Source: Bacteroidales bacterium UBA3810
GTDB taxonomy: Bacteria > Bacteroidota > Bacteroidia > Bacteroidales > Paludibacteraceae
NCBI GenBank assembly: GCA_002368645.1
Contig: DFEE01000027.1
Location: 15,281 to 68,371, forward strand
Direction of reading: 5' to 3'
Length of the DNA stretch: 53,091 nt
Part shown: one piece after another, positions 16,527 to 24,326 of the stretch
Layout: every line of letters starts with the position of its first letter
Numbering within the stretch: the first letter of the stretch is position 1
Notes under the pieces: generated by a model
What the model saw: the letters and a program-made list of their open reading frames with translations, nothing else
Told to the model about the DNA's origin: nothing
The model's database searches: none
Translations under genes and position numbers: made by a program

Positions 16527-17963
16527 ATGAAAACAAGAACGTTGATTGCTTTAGCACTTTGTGCAGCAGTACCTGCTTTGGCAGCAGCTAAAAAGCCTAA
16601 AAAAGTAGAAACTCCTGAGGCTCCCGCAATTGAGTTGGAGGAAAGTACCGAAGAGGAGGAAACTCCCGTCATCACCCAAGAGTGTATGGCAGATTTCAGT
16701 ATTGCGCATACCAATATCAAGATTAAGAACTTTGTCGACGCTAAAGACCCTTGGTACCGCTGCTTCAATACCTGCCCGAACTACCACCGCTCTATCTACT
16801 CCGATGGTGCTAAGTTATATGCTTGGATGTTTGAGCAAGCCGCCGGTGACGAAGCCAAGAAGGCTGAACTCCGCCGCGAGATTATCCGTATGTACAACCA
16901 AGCGCTTAAGTGGATTGTCAATGACCCTAAATATACCCGTGCAGACATTTTAGCGGATAAGGGTATTGCCTATTACAACTATTTTGAGCAAGATAGCATT
17001 AAATTGCCCGCATACGGGTGGTTAAAAGAGAGTTTGGACCTGAGCGGCAAAAAGGCCGGTATCGCAGCTTTGAGCACCTTCTTTGAGGTGAGCTACGATG
17101 TCTATAAATCCAACCCTGCTGAGTATCAAGACCAGTTCATGAACGACTACTCCCGCGTAACCACCTTATTAGGCGAATTGGCGGCTGATAAAGAGAACAA
17201 GAACTCCTCTTACGCTGCTGCCGCAAAGACGCGCGTGGATCAACTCTTCACCGTTTCCGGTGCTGCTTCTTGCGAGAAACTGGATGCGTTGTACGCCAAC
17301 TATGTAGCACTGAATAAGTCTGATTTGGCCAAACTCAACACCCTGCTGAGCCTCTACCGTATTGCTAACTGCACGGAGAGTGATGTTTATTTCGCTGCCG
17401 CAGAGGCTGTTCACCAATTGAGCCCCAGTGAGGAATCTGCTGCCGGCTGCGCCGCAATGTCTATGAAAAAAGGTGACTGGGAAGGTGCTGTAAACTATTA
17501 CCTCCAAGCTGTTACCCTTGATCAATCCAGCGACAACAACTCCGCGGACCGCGCTAAATACCTCTTCCGTATAGCCTACGTTTATTTCGATAAACTGCAT
17601 AACTACCCGCAGTGCCGCGCATACTGCCGTCGTAGTCTGGGCGAAGACCCCGCACAAGGCGGTTGCTATATCCTGATTGGTTCCGCTTACGCTTCCTCAC
17701 AGCCTTACAGCTCTTCTGAGATGCCTGCTGCCAAGGCGGCTATCATGAACAAAACCGTTTATTGGGCTGCTGTGGACCAGTTCGTTAAAGCTAAACAAGC
17801 AGACCCCTCTGTAGAAGCTGATGCCAATAAGATGATTGCGCAGTACAGCAAGTATTTCCCGACTAAAGAAGAGATTTTCGACCTGCCTAATGAATTGGGT
17901 GGTGAGACCTTTACCGTCGGTGGTTGGATCGGGGAAACAACCAAAGTTCGCGCCGCGAAATAA
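16527..17963 (+). CDS. Periplasmic TPR-repeat protein
   Basis: 478 aa. A signal peptide (LIALALCAAVPALAAAKK) is followed by a Glu-rich linker, then helical TPR-like repeats over roughly residues 60-430 (for example SMKKGDWEGAVNYYLQAVTLDQ, then YPQCRAYCRRSLGEDPAQGGCYILIGSAY). It likely scaffolds protein contacts in the periplasm. Conserved placement between an outer-membrane barrel and lptC suggests a link to envelope assembly, but this is inference; no enzymatic motif is present. Confidence 0.82.
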   Translation: MKTRTLIALALCAAVPALAAAKKPKKVETPEAPAIELEESTEEEETPVITQECMADFSIAHTNIKIKNFVDAKDPWYRCFNTCPNYHRSIYSDGAKLYAWMFEQAAGDEAKKAELRREIIRMYNQALKWIVNDPKYTRADILADKGIAYYNYFEQDSIKLPAYGWLKESLDLSGKKAGIAALSTFFEVSYDVYKSNPAEYQDQFMNDYSRVTTLLGELAADKENKNSSYAAAAKTRVDQLFTVSGAASCEKLDALYANYVALNKSDLAKLNTLLSLYRIANCTESDVYFAAAEAVHQLSPSEESAAGCAAMSMKKGDWEGAVNYYLQAVTLDQSSDNNSADRAKYLFRIAYVYFDKLHNYPQCRAYCRRSLGEDPAQGGCYILIGSAYASSQPYSSSEMPAAKAAIMNKTVYWAAVDQFVKAKQADPSVEADANKMIAQYSKYFPTKEEIFDLPNELGGETFTVGGWIGETTKVRAAK

Positions 17964-18001
17964 TTGGTGCATCGGTTGCACCTATTGGATGATCTGAGCA
18001 C

Positions 18002-18562
18002 TTGAAGATTCAGTTGAGAGTCCATATAAGTATGATAGTTGTCATCGCCATTAGTTTGGCGATGACGGCTTGTCATAAGACGGTCTTACGAACAGGCGCA
18101 ATAACAGACAGAAGTGCTATGCCCGCTCTTGATGCAGAGCAAGTAACGACGCTTATCTCTGACTCCGGGGTTGTGCGCTACCGCGTCAAGGCGGAGCGAT
18201 GGCAAGTCTTTGACAAAGCTAATCCGCCATATTGGGAGTTTGATAACGGGATTTATTTAGAGCGTTTTGACGAAGAGCAAAACATTGACGCATGGCTCCA
18301 AGCGGATTATGCGTATTACGATGAGCAAGCGCAGATATGGCATCTCATCGGCAATGTACACGCCAAGAACCTTGAGGGAGAAGAGTTCGACACACCTGAA
18401 ATCTATTGGGACCAAAAGACCGAAAAAGTCTATAGCGATACTACCATTGTCATCACCCGCGAAACCTCTATTATCAGGGGTGTGGGCTTTGATTCCAACC
18501 AATCATTGACTAAATATACTATCCGGAAACCGACCGGAGTAATTCCTATAAGAGATGAATAA
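18002..18562 (+). CDS. lptC: LPS export protein LptC
   Basis: 186 aa. LptC connects the inner-membrane LPS extractor LptB2FG to the periplasmic bridge. The lipobox-like ISLAMTACHK puts a lipid-modified Cys near residue 24, which is common in Bacteroidota LptC. A TTG start at 18002 supplies the basic n-region (KIQLRVHIS); the ATG at 18032 would remove it, so TTG is preferred. The beta-jellyroll region reads VRYRVKAERWQVFD ... YWEFDNGIYLERFD ... WHLIGNVHAKNLEGEEFDTPEIYWDQKTEKVYSD, as in LptC/OstA proteins. Overlaps fabG by 8 bp. Confidence 0.88.
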   Translation: MKIQLRVHISMIVVIAISLAMTACHKTVLRTGAITDRSAMPALDAEQVTTLISDSGVVRYRVKAERWQVFDKANPPYWEFDNGIYLERFDEEQNIDAWLQADYAYYDEQAQIWHLIGNVHAKNLEGEEFDTPEIYWDQKTEKVYSDTTIVITRETSIIRGVGFDSNQSLTKYTIRKPTGVIPIRDE

Positions 18563-19304
18563 ATTACTGATTTCCCATGTTGCCCTCATCACAGGTGCTG
18601 CCCGTGGCATAGGCAAGCAGATTGCCTTGCAGTACGCTATAGAGGGTTGCGACATTGCTTTTACTGACCTTGTTATAGACGAAACTGCGCTCAAGACAAA
18701 GGCGGAGATAGAAGCATTAGGCGTGCGTTGTTGCGCCTATCAAGCTGATGCTGCGTCCTTCAGCGAGACAGAGCGTGTCGTCCAAGAGGTGCTTGCCGCC
18801 TTCGGGCAGATAGATATATTGGTCAATAATGCCGGCATCACCAAGGACGGTTTGATTGTGCGCATGAGCGAGGCACAATGGGATAGCGTCATCAATGTCA
18901 ACCTCAAGTCCGCTTTCAACTTCATACACGCCGTCGCACCCGTCATGATGCGGCAGCGACGCGGCTCCATCATCTCTTTGGCATCGGTGGTAGGACTGAC
19001 CGGCAATGCGGGACAAGCGAATTATAGCGCCTCTAAAGCAGGTATTATTGCCCTCACGAAAACAACGGCTAAAGAGTTGGGCGCACGCGGCATTCGCGCG
19101 AATGCTATTGCCCCCGGATTTATCATGACCGACATGACGGCTAAATTGCCGAAGGATAAACTGGACGAGTTTGTCAGCATGGTGCCTCTGAAGAGAGGCG
19201 GTACACCCGACGAGGTCGCTAAAGTTGCGCTATTCCTCGCCTCGGAGATGAGTTCTTATGTCAGCGGACAAGTTATTCAAGTAAATGGAGGAATGAACGG
19301 ATGA
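18555..19304 (+). CDS. fabG: 3-oxoacyl-[ACP] reductase
   Basis: 249-aa short-chain dehydrogenase that reduces 3-oxoacyl-ACP in fatty-acid synthesis. NADPH site TGAARGIGKQIA (residues 13-24), NNAGITKDGLIVRM, catalytic Ser/Tyr/Lys (SLASVVGLTGNAGQANYSASKAG), and the FabG-type end APGFIMTDMTAKLPK ... VALFLASEMSSYVSGQVIQVNGGM. Overlaps lptC by 8 bp and the thioesterase by 4 bp (ATGA), so translation is probably coupled. Confidence 0.95.
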   Translation: MNKLLISHVALITGAARGIGKQIALQYAIEGCDIAFTDLVIDETALKTKAEIEALGVRCCAYQADAASFSETERVVQEVLAAFGQIDILVNNAGITKDGLIVRMSEAQWDSVINVNLKSAFNFIHAVAPVMMRQRRGSIISLASVVGLTGNAGQANYSASKAGIIALTKTTAKELGARGIRANAIAPGFIMTDMTAKLPKDKLDEFVSMVPLKRGGTPDEVAKVALFLASEMSSYVSGQVIQVNGGMNG

Positions 19305-20053
19305 AATATTACTTTCAACGAAAAGTAGCCTATCAACATGTGGATATGAGCCGCAAACTAAGGCTCTACACCCTTGAGAATTATCTTTTGGAGATTGCCG
19401 GCGAAGTGGCAGACCAAATGGGCTTTGGCATTAAGCAACTCTATCCCCGTAACCTGACATGGATATTGACGCACCTCAATCTGGAGATAGACTATCTGCC
19501 AACGCACGAGGAGCAGTTGGAGTTCGAGACTTGGATTGAGACTAATGCCCATATGCTCTCTGTCCGCGATTTTAAGATATACCGCATCATAGAAGGGGGT
19601 GAGAAGGAGCTGATCGGGCGTGCCAAATCCGTTTGGGCAGTCTTAGACCTTACCAGTCGCGCTATTGTCAATGTCTTTGACGATGCAATGTTTGAGGGCG
19701 CTATTGACGGGGAAGTGTTGGATATGGAGCGCGCCCCTAAACTACTGCCTATGGACCGTCTTAAGGCGACTATGCCTGACGCTGTCTATGGTGAAGCGGA
19801 GCAGCAGGTTCGCTATTCCGATATGGATTATAACGGACACTGCAATAGCTGCAAGTATCTCGAGATGATGATTAATGCCGCTATCCCTGCACTACAAGTG
19901 CCCTTGAGGTTAGACATCAATTACCAAAAAGAAATAGGTCTTGGTGCCCATGTGCGCGTGCTCTATGCCGTAACTGAGCACGAAACGCAGTACCGGATTG
20001 TCGATGAAGAGGGGCATACTTCTGCCGCTGCACGCATCGCAACAAAGGGATAA
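19301..20053 (+). CDS. Acyl-[ACP] thioesterase (FatA/FatB-like)
   Basis: 250-aa double hot-dog protein that releases fatty acids from ACP. The N-terminal half reads YQHVDMSRKLRLYTLENYLLEIAGEVAD ... LTWILTHLNLEIDYLP, typical of bacterial acyl-ACP thioesterases; the C-terminal half has the active-site region YSDMDYNGHCNSCKYLEMMINA (Asp, Asn/His). It follows fabG with an ATGA overlap, fitting a lipid metabolism role. Its stop codon abuts the hairpin at 20061-20080. Confidence 0.92.
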   Translation: MKYYFQRKVAYQHVDMSRKLRLYTLENYLLEIAGEVADQMGFGIKQLYPRNLTWILTHLNLEIDYLPTHEEQLEFETWIETNAHMLSVRDFKIYRIIEGGEKELIGRAKSVWAVLDLTSRAIVNVFDDAMFEGAIDGEVLDMERAPKLLPMDRLKATMPDAVYGEAEQQVRYSDMDYNGHCNSCKYLEMMINAAIPALQVPLRLDINYQKEIGLGAHVRVLYAVTEHETQYRIVDEEGHTSAAARIATKG

Positions 20054-20085
20054 AAAGAAAGAGCCGCTTCGCAGCGGCTCATTTT
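20052..20085 (-). terminator. Intrinsic terminator, usable from both sides
   Basis: Eight-bp perfect GC-rich stem (20061-20068 with 20073-20080) and a 4-nt loop. Minus-strand reading gives a TTTCTTTTT tail for the candidate small RNA; plus-strand reading gives ATTTT for the fabG-thioesterase operon. Confidence 0.85.
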
Positions 20086-20138
20086 CCCAAGGTATTAGTC
20101 AATTTAAAGGTACAAAAAAGATTGTGATGTTTTGATTT
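20052..20138 (-). ncRNA. Candidate small RNA, about 87 nt
   Basis: A perfect minus-strand promoter (20145-20176) fires into a 90-bp gene-free stretch that ends in a strong intrinsic terminator (GAGCCGCT-GCGA-AGCGGCTC then TTTCTTTTT). Predicted transcript runs from about 20138 to 20052. There is no plausible reading frame. The T-run is better on this strand than on the plus strand, where AGCGGCTC is followed by ATTTTCCC. No known RNA family was recognised. Confidence 0.6.
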
Positions 20139-20144
20139 CAAGTG

Positions 20145-20176
20145 CAAAATTATAAAATATATTTCACATGTGCAAA
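20145..20176 (-). promoter_or_regulatory. Orphan Bacteroidota promoter (candidate small RNA)
   Basis: Minus strand: TTTGC (20176-20172), 19-bp spacer, TAATTTTG (20152-20145). It lies downstream of the phosphoesterase stop and points away from it toward the terminator; no coding gene follows on this strand. Confidence 0.75.
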
Positions 20177-20207
20177 TCTGCACACCATGTTTTTTAACAT
20201 ATTTTCT

Positions 20208-20723
20208 CTATAACGCATTGAGAGCTACATTATTGGGAGATAATTCCACTACCTCAAGATTTTCCATTTTGTCGCCATTTATGCACAATTTCAACAACGT
20301 CTGCACTTTTTGCCACCCCTGTTTACCTGCAGCACCAGGGTTTATGGTGAGCATTTTCCAGACGGGATCGTACTGAACTTTGAGGATATGGGAGTGCCCC
20401 GAGACAAAGAGTTGAGGTGTCTCTCGTTTGAACATCGGTAGCAACCACGGGTTATAGTGCCCGGGGTAACCGCCGATATGTGTCATGAGGACGTTAACTT
20501 CTTCCACCTTAAAGCGATAAAACTCCGTAAGACTGTATCTGATATCCCCGCTGTCGATATTACCATAGACAGCACGAGTGGGCTTGAACTGACGCAACTT
20601 ATTGAGCACTTCCATAGTGCCGATGTCTCCGGCATGCCATATCTCATCACAGTCCTTGAAATGCTCAAACACACGCTTATCCAAATAGCCGTGCGTGTCC
20701 GATAATATGCCTATATGCGTCAT
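20208..20723 (-). CDS. YfcE/MJ0936-type metallophosphoesterase
   Basis: 171-aa calcineurin-like phosphoesterase. Metal ligands are visible in order: ILSDTHG (D-x-H, residues 6-12), WHAGDIG, YGNIDS, MTHIGGYPG and SGHSHI. The length suits the compact YfcE/MJ0936 group, which hydrolyses phosphodiesters; the physiological substrate is unknown. Overlaps gldF by 4 bp and is the last gene of the minus-strand run starting at pheT. Confidence 0.9.
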   Translation of the reverse strand: MTHIGILSDTHGYLDKRVFEHFKDCDEIWHAGDIGTMEVLNKLRQFKPTRAVYGNIDSGDIRYSLTEFYRFKVEEVNVLMTHIGGYPGHYNPWLLPMFKRETPQLFVSGHSHILKVQYDPVWKMLTINPGAAGKQGWQKVQTLLKLCINGDKMENLEVVELSPNNVALNAL

Positions 20724-21397
20724 GGCTTACGGTCCAATACAAAGATAGTTACTATGACACCGATGACGGCGATAGACAGGAAATATAGCATATCCCGAAG
20801 GTCTATCACCCCGCGGCTGAGCGATGTGTAAAAGTCCTGCATACTGACCCAGTAGAGCACAAAGGAACTTAAAGCCCCTAAGATGTATGCCACTATTTGG
20901 TTAAGCGTAAAGGATGACATCAAAAGACCGATGCCCAAGAACGCACTGCTCAACAGAATAAGCCCTATGAACGACCCGCAGAACTGCGCCGTATCTATAT
21001 TGCCGATGGGCTCTGCAATATAACTGACAATAAAGTAGTGAATGATATTGGGCAATAAGCCTATCAGCATCAGCGTCCATGCGGCTAAGTACTTGTCCGT
21101 GACGATGCGCCAAAGAGGGTAGGGTTTAGTCCGCAATAGTTCCCACATGCCACTTTGCTTATCTTCCGCAAAGAGCCGCATCGTCAGGGCAGGGCATAGC
21201 AGTATCATTAGCCATGGAGACAACTCAAACAGACCATCTACCTGACTATAACCTGACTCGACGATATTATATTGTCCGGGAATAACCCATAAGAACAGGC
21301 TGATGCCGATAAGATACAGCCCGATAACAATATACGCTACCGGCGTCGTGAAATAATATGCTAATTCTCTCTTATACACCTTAGTGCTTGACTTCAA
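20720..21397 (-). CDS. gldF: GldF-like ABC transporter permease
   Basis: 225-aa membrane protein with six predicted helices. Start KVYKRELAYYFTTPVAYIVIGLYLIGISLFLWVI and the LCPALTMRLFAEDKQSGMWELLRTKPYPLWRIVTDKYLAAW block match the GldF/ABC-2 type permease family of Bacteroidota. Neither GldG (its usual partner, normally adjacent) nor the ATPase GldA is nearby, so a gliding role is not supported; it may work with components elsewhere. Overlaps the nucleoside permease by 17 bp. Confidence 0.85.
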   Translation of the reverse strand: MKSSTKVYKRELAYYFTTPVAYIVIGLYLIGISLFLWVIPGQYNIVESGYSQVDGLFELSPWLMILLCPALTMRLFAEDKQSGMWELLRTKPYPLWRIVTDKYLAAWTLMLIGLLPNIIHYFIVSYIAEPIGNIDTAQFCGSFIGLILLSSAFLGIGLLMSSFTLNQIVAYILGALSSFVLYWVSMQDFYTSLSRGVIDLRDMLYFLSIAVIGVIVTIFVLDRKP

Positions 21398-22751
21398 TAT
21401 TCTTGTTCACCGGTGTTTTGGGGAAGAAGAGCCAGAAGAGAATTGCTACTACCAATGCGTAAGCGGCAAAGATATACCAGAAATCCTGCCAACCGCCCCA
21501 TTGATTCATTGCCGCTTGGTGGATACCATCTAAGGTCTCTACATCTACAATGGCTTCCCAATTGATGTGCCCGAACTCGTCACGCACAATGCCTAACGCA
21601 GCCCAGTCGAATTGTGGAACAACCTTATTGAACACCGCCTGAGCCGTCAGTGTGCCCACGGTAGCACCTAAGCCGTTGGTCATCATCATGAAGAGACCTT
21701 GAGCACTGGAGCGAATGGAGGTATCGGTCTCTTGGTCCACATATAGTGCACCGCTGATATTGAAGAAATCAAACGCGAAGCCATATACGATACAGCTTAA
21801 GATGAATAGCCACACACCGCCACCCGGGTTACCCATGCCGAAGAAGCCAAAGCGTAGCACCCATGCAAACATCGCCATCAGCATCACATTCTTGATGCCG
21901 AAACGCTTGAGAAAGAACGGGATGGCCAAAATGCACAACGCTTCACAGATTTGTGATATAGAAATCAGAATATTGGAGTGCTGCACTCCAAAGGTATTGG
22001 TCCACTCGTGGAAGTACTCAAACGAGCCTAAGAACGGGTTCGCATAGCCATTGGTAATCTGCAAACTGAAACCCAACATGAACGAGAAGATGAAGAACAG
22101 TGCCATCTTCTTTTGCTTAAAGAGACTGAAAGCCCGTAGGCCTAAGGCATCAATAATAGATTCCTTCTCGCTGCTGCCCTTGATCGGGCAAGCAGGCAGG
22201 GTCAGCGCGTACATCGCCAACACCAAACTGAGACCGCCGCTTACCACAAACTGCCATGGGGTTGCTTGAAAACCCAATATATCAACACACCACATTGACA
22301 GAATGAAACCTACCGTACCGAATACCCTTACCGGCGGAAAATCCTTGACGGTATCCAAGCCCGCTTCAATGAGTGCGTTGAACGCTACGGAGTTGGTCAA
22401 GGCTATCGTCGGCATAAAGAATGCCACACTCAAGGTATAGAGTGTGAAGAGCGTTACAAAATCTACGCCCGCACCAGCACCGAGTGCGTACCAGCCTGCT
22501 GCAATCATAAAGGCACCTGCCATCAGATGGCAGAGACTATGCACTTTTTGGGCTTCCATCCAGCGGTCCGCCACTATACCCATCAACGCGGGCATAAAGA
22601 GGCTCACTACGCCTTGGATAGAGTAAAACCAACCGATATGACCTGCCATACCGTGCGTGGCAAGATAACGCCCCATTGAGGTAAGGTAAGCCCCCCAAAC
22701 GGCAAACTCGAGGAAGTTGAAGAGAATTAATCTCAGTTTAATGTTTTTCAT
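21381..22751 (-). CDS. Nucleoside:H+ symporter (MFS, NupG-like)
   Basis: 456 aa with about twelve transmembrane helices. Starts LRLILFNFLEFAVWGAYLTSMGRYLATHG, with GWFYSIQGVVSLFMPALMGIVADRWM next, the signature of the nucleoside:H+ symporter family. A second repeat has FGIKNVMLMAMFAWVLRFGFFGMG and FDFFNISGALYVDQETDTSIRSSAQGLFMMMTNGLGA-like motifs (YVDQETD, SSAQGLF). Imports nucleosides across the inner membrane. Located between prfC and gldF on the same strand. Confidence 0.9.
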   Translation of the reverse strand: MKNIKLRLILFNFLEFAVWGAYLTSMGRYLATHGMAGHIGWFYSIQGVVSLFMPALMGIVADRWMEAQKVHSLCHLMAGAFMIAAGWYALGAGAGVDFVTLFTLYTLSVAFFMPTIALTNSVAFNALIEAGLDTVKDFPPVRVFGTVGFILSMWCVDILGFQATPWQFVVSGGLSLVLAMYALTLPACPIKGSSEKESIIDALGLRAFSLFKQKKMALFFIFSFMLGFSLQITNGYANPFLGSFEYFHEWTNTFGVQHSNILISISQICEALCILAIPFFLKRFGIKNVMLMAMFAWVLRFGFFGMGNPGGGVWLFILSCIVYGFAFDFFNISGALYVDQETDTSIRSSAQGLFMMMTNGLGATVGTLTAQAVFNKVVPQFDWAALGIVRDEFGHINWEAIVDVETLDGIHQAAMNQWGGWQDFWYIFAAYALVVAILFWLFFPKTPVNKNIEVKH

Positions 22752-22778
22752 AATGTTATTGTGTTTGTTATTTGGTTT

Positions 22779-22834
22779 CTAGTATCCTAGTTCTCCTGGT
22801 TCCCTGGTGTCCCGGTCTCCTGGTATTCCGGTGT
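22779..22834 (+). repeat. 8-bp tandem repeat, CCTGGTAT/CCCGGTCT type
   Basis: Seven 8-mers in register: CTAGTATC, CTAGTTCT, CCTGGTTC, CCTGGTGT, CCCGGTCT, CCTGGTAT, TCCGGTGT. It fills nearly the whole spacer between the permease start and the prfC stop. Units CCTGGTAT and CCCGGTCT recur in the same order or adjacent at 41225-41248. Confidence 0.8.
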
Positions 22835-22835
22835 C

Positions 22836-24326
22836 TTAGAACTCCGATGTGAAGTGGAACGTGATATGCTTATAGTCATTCTGAGCCATATTGAGCACAT
22901 AGGCGCTGTCTGCCATAAAGACATCGCGACCTTCCTTGTCGAATGCCATATATTGTGCCTTGCGCTGCTTAAAGAGCTTGAGTTCCACTTCATCGTCAGA
23001 CTCTATCCAGCATGCTTTGTACATGGACATATTCTCCCACCGGCACTTGGCGTTATACTCGTGCTCTAAGCGGTACTGGATAACCTCAAACTGCAGTTGC
23101 CCTACAGTGCCGATTATCTTCCGACCATTGAGTTGACTCACGAAGAGCTGCGCCACACCTTCGTCCATCAGCTGTCGAACACCTTTGTCTAACTGCTTTT
23201 GCTTCATCGGATCAGCGTTCTCGATGTACTTGAACATCTCCGGCGAGAAGGATGGCAATCCTTTGAAGTGCAGTTGCTCGCCGGCGGTGAGCGTATCGCC
23301 TATCTTGAAGTTACCGGTATCGGGCAAACCGACTATATCACCGGCAAAAGCCTCATCAACAGTCTCTTTCTTCTGCGCCATGAAACAGGTCGGTGCGCTG
23401 AAACGCATCTGCCTGCCTTCGCGGACATGGGTGTAATAGGTGTTACGCTCAAAACGTCCAGACACAATTTTGAAGAAGGCAATGCACGAGCGGTGATTGG
23501 GGTCCATATTGGCGTGTATCTTAAAGCAGAAACCCGTGAACGCTGCCTCGTAAGGGTCAACCTTACGCTCTATGGCCTCAACGGGACGGGGACTGGGAGC
23601 ATTCTCCACAAAGAAGTCCAACAACTCTTGTACACCGATTGTTTTATAAGCAGAACCGAAGAATACCGGTGCCAAGTCCCCGCGTAGATACGCCTCTTTG
23701 TCAAAGAGCGGATAAACGCCGTCAATCAGTTCCATCGCTTCTTGGTTCTTGGCGCTCATCTTGACGGGGCGGTCACTGAGCTTAAAGACCGACTCAAAGT
23801 CTAATCCCTGTCCGTTGGCCCATGTCACGGGCGTCACGTTGATTCCCAATTCCTGCTCCACATCGTCCATCAAGTCGAATGGGTCTTTGCCCTCGCGGTC
23901 CATCTTGTTCATGAAAATCATCGCCGGTGTCTTGCGCATACGGCAGACCTCCATCAGTTTGCGTGTCTGGGCTTCCACACCTTTGGCACTGTCGATGACG
24001 ATGATTACGCTATCTACGGCAGTCAGCGTCCTAAAAGTGTCTTCCGCAAAGTCTTGGTGCCCCGGCGTGTCAAGGATATTGATGTGGTATCGGTTGTAGT
24101 CAAATCCCATTACTGAGGTTGCCACCGAGATACCCCTTTGTTTCTCTATCTCCATCCAGTCCGAGGTCGCCGTCTTGCGTATCTTATTGGATTTTACGGC
24201 ACCAGCAACGTGAATGGCACCGCCGTAGAGCAGCAGTTTTTCGGTCAGCGTCGTTTTACCGGCATCAGGGTGCGAGACAATCGCAAAGGTCCTGCGCCGC
24301 TGTATTTCATCAACGTAATTTGGCAT
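22836..24326 (-). CDS. prfC: Peptide chain release factor 3
   Basis: 496 aa from the ATG at 24326; a longer in-frame TTG at 24341 exists but relatives start at the MPNYVDEIQRRRTF position. GTPase that recycles RF1/RF2: G1 SHPDAGKTTL, G2 region KQRGISVATSVM, G3 DTPGHQDF, G4 NKMDREG, then translation factor domains and the RF3 C-terminal domain. Somewhat short for RF3 (about 525) at the C-terminus, which ends right at the 8-bp repeat. Overlaps the pheT stop by 17 bp. Confidence 0.95.
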   Translation of the reverse strand: MPNYVDEIQRRRTFAIVSHPDAGKTTLTEKLLLYGGAIHVAGAVKSNKIRKTATSDWMEIEKQRGISVATSVMGFDYNRYHINILDTPGHQDFAEDTFRTLTAVDSVIIVIDSAKGVEAQTRKLMEVCRMRKTPAMIFMNKMDREGKDPFDLMDDVEQELGINVTPVTWANGQGLDFESVFKLSDRPVKMSAKNQEAMELIDGVYPLFDKEAYLRGDLAPVFFGSAYKTIGVQELLDFFVENAPSPRPVEAIERKVDPYEAAFTGFCFKIHANMDPNHRSCIAFFKIVSGRFERNTYYTHVREGRQMRFSAPTCFMAQKKETVDEAFAGDIVGLPDTGNFKIGDTLTAGEQLHFKGLPSFSPEMFKYIENADPMKQKQLDKGVRQLMDEGVAQLFVSQLNGRKIIGTVGQLQFEVIQYRLEHEYNAKCRWENMSMYKACWIESDDEVELKLFKQRKAQYMAFDKEGRDVFMADSAYVLNMAQNDYKHITFHFTSEF

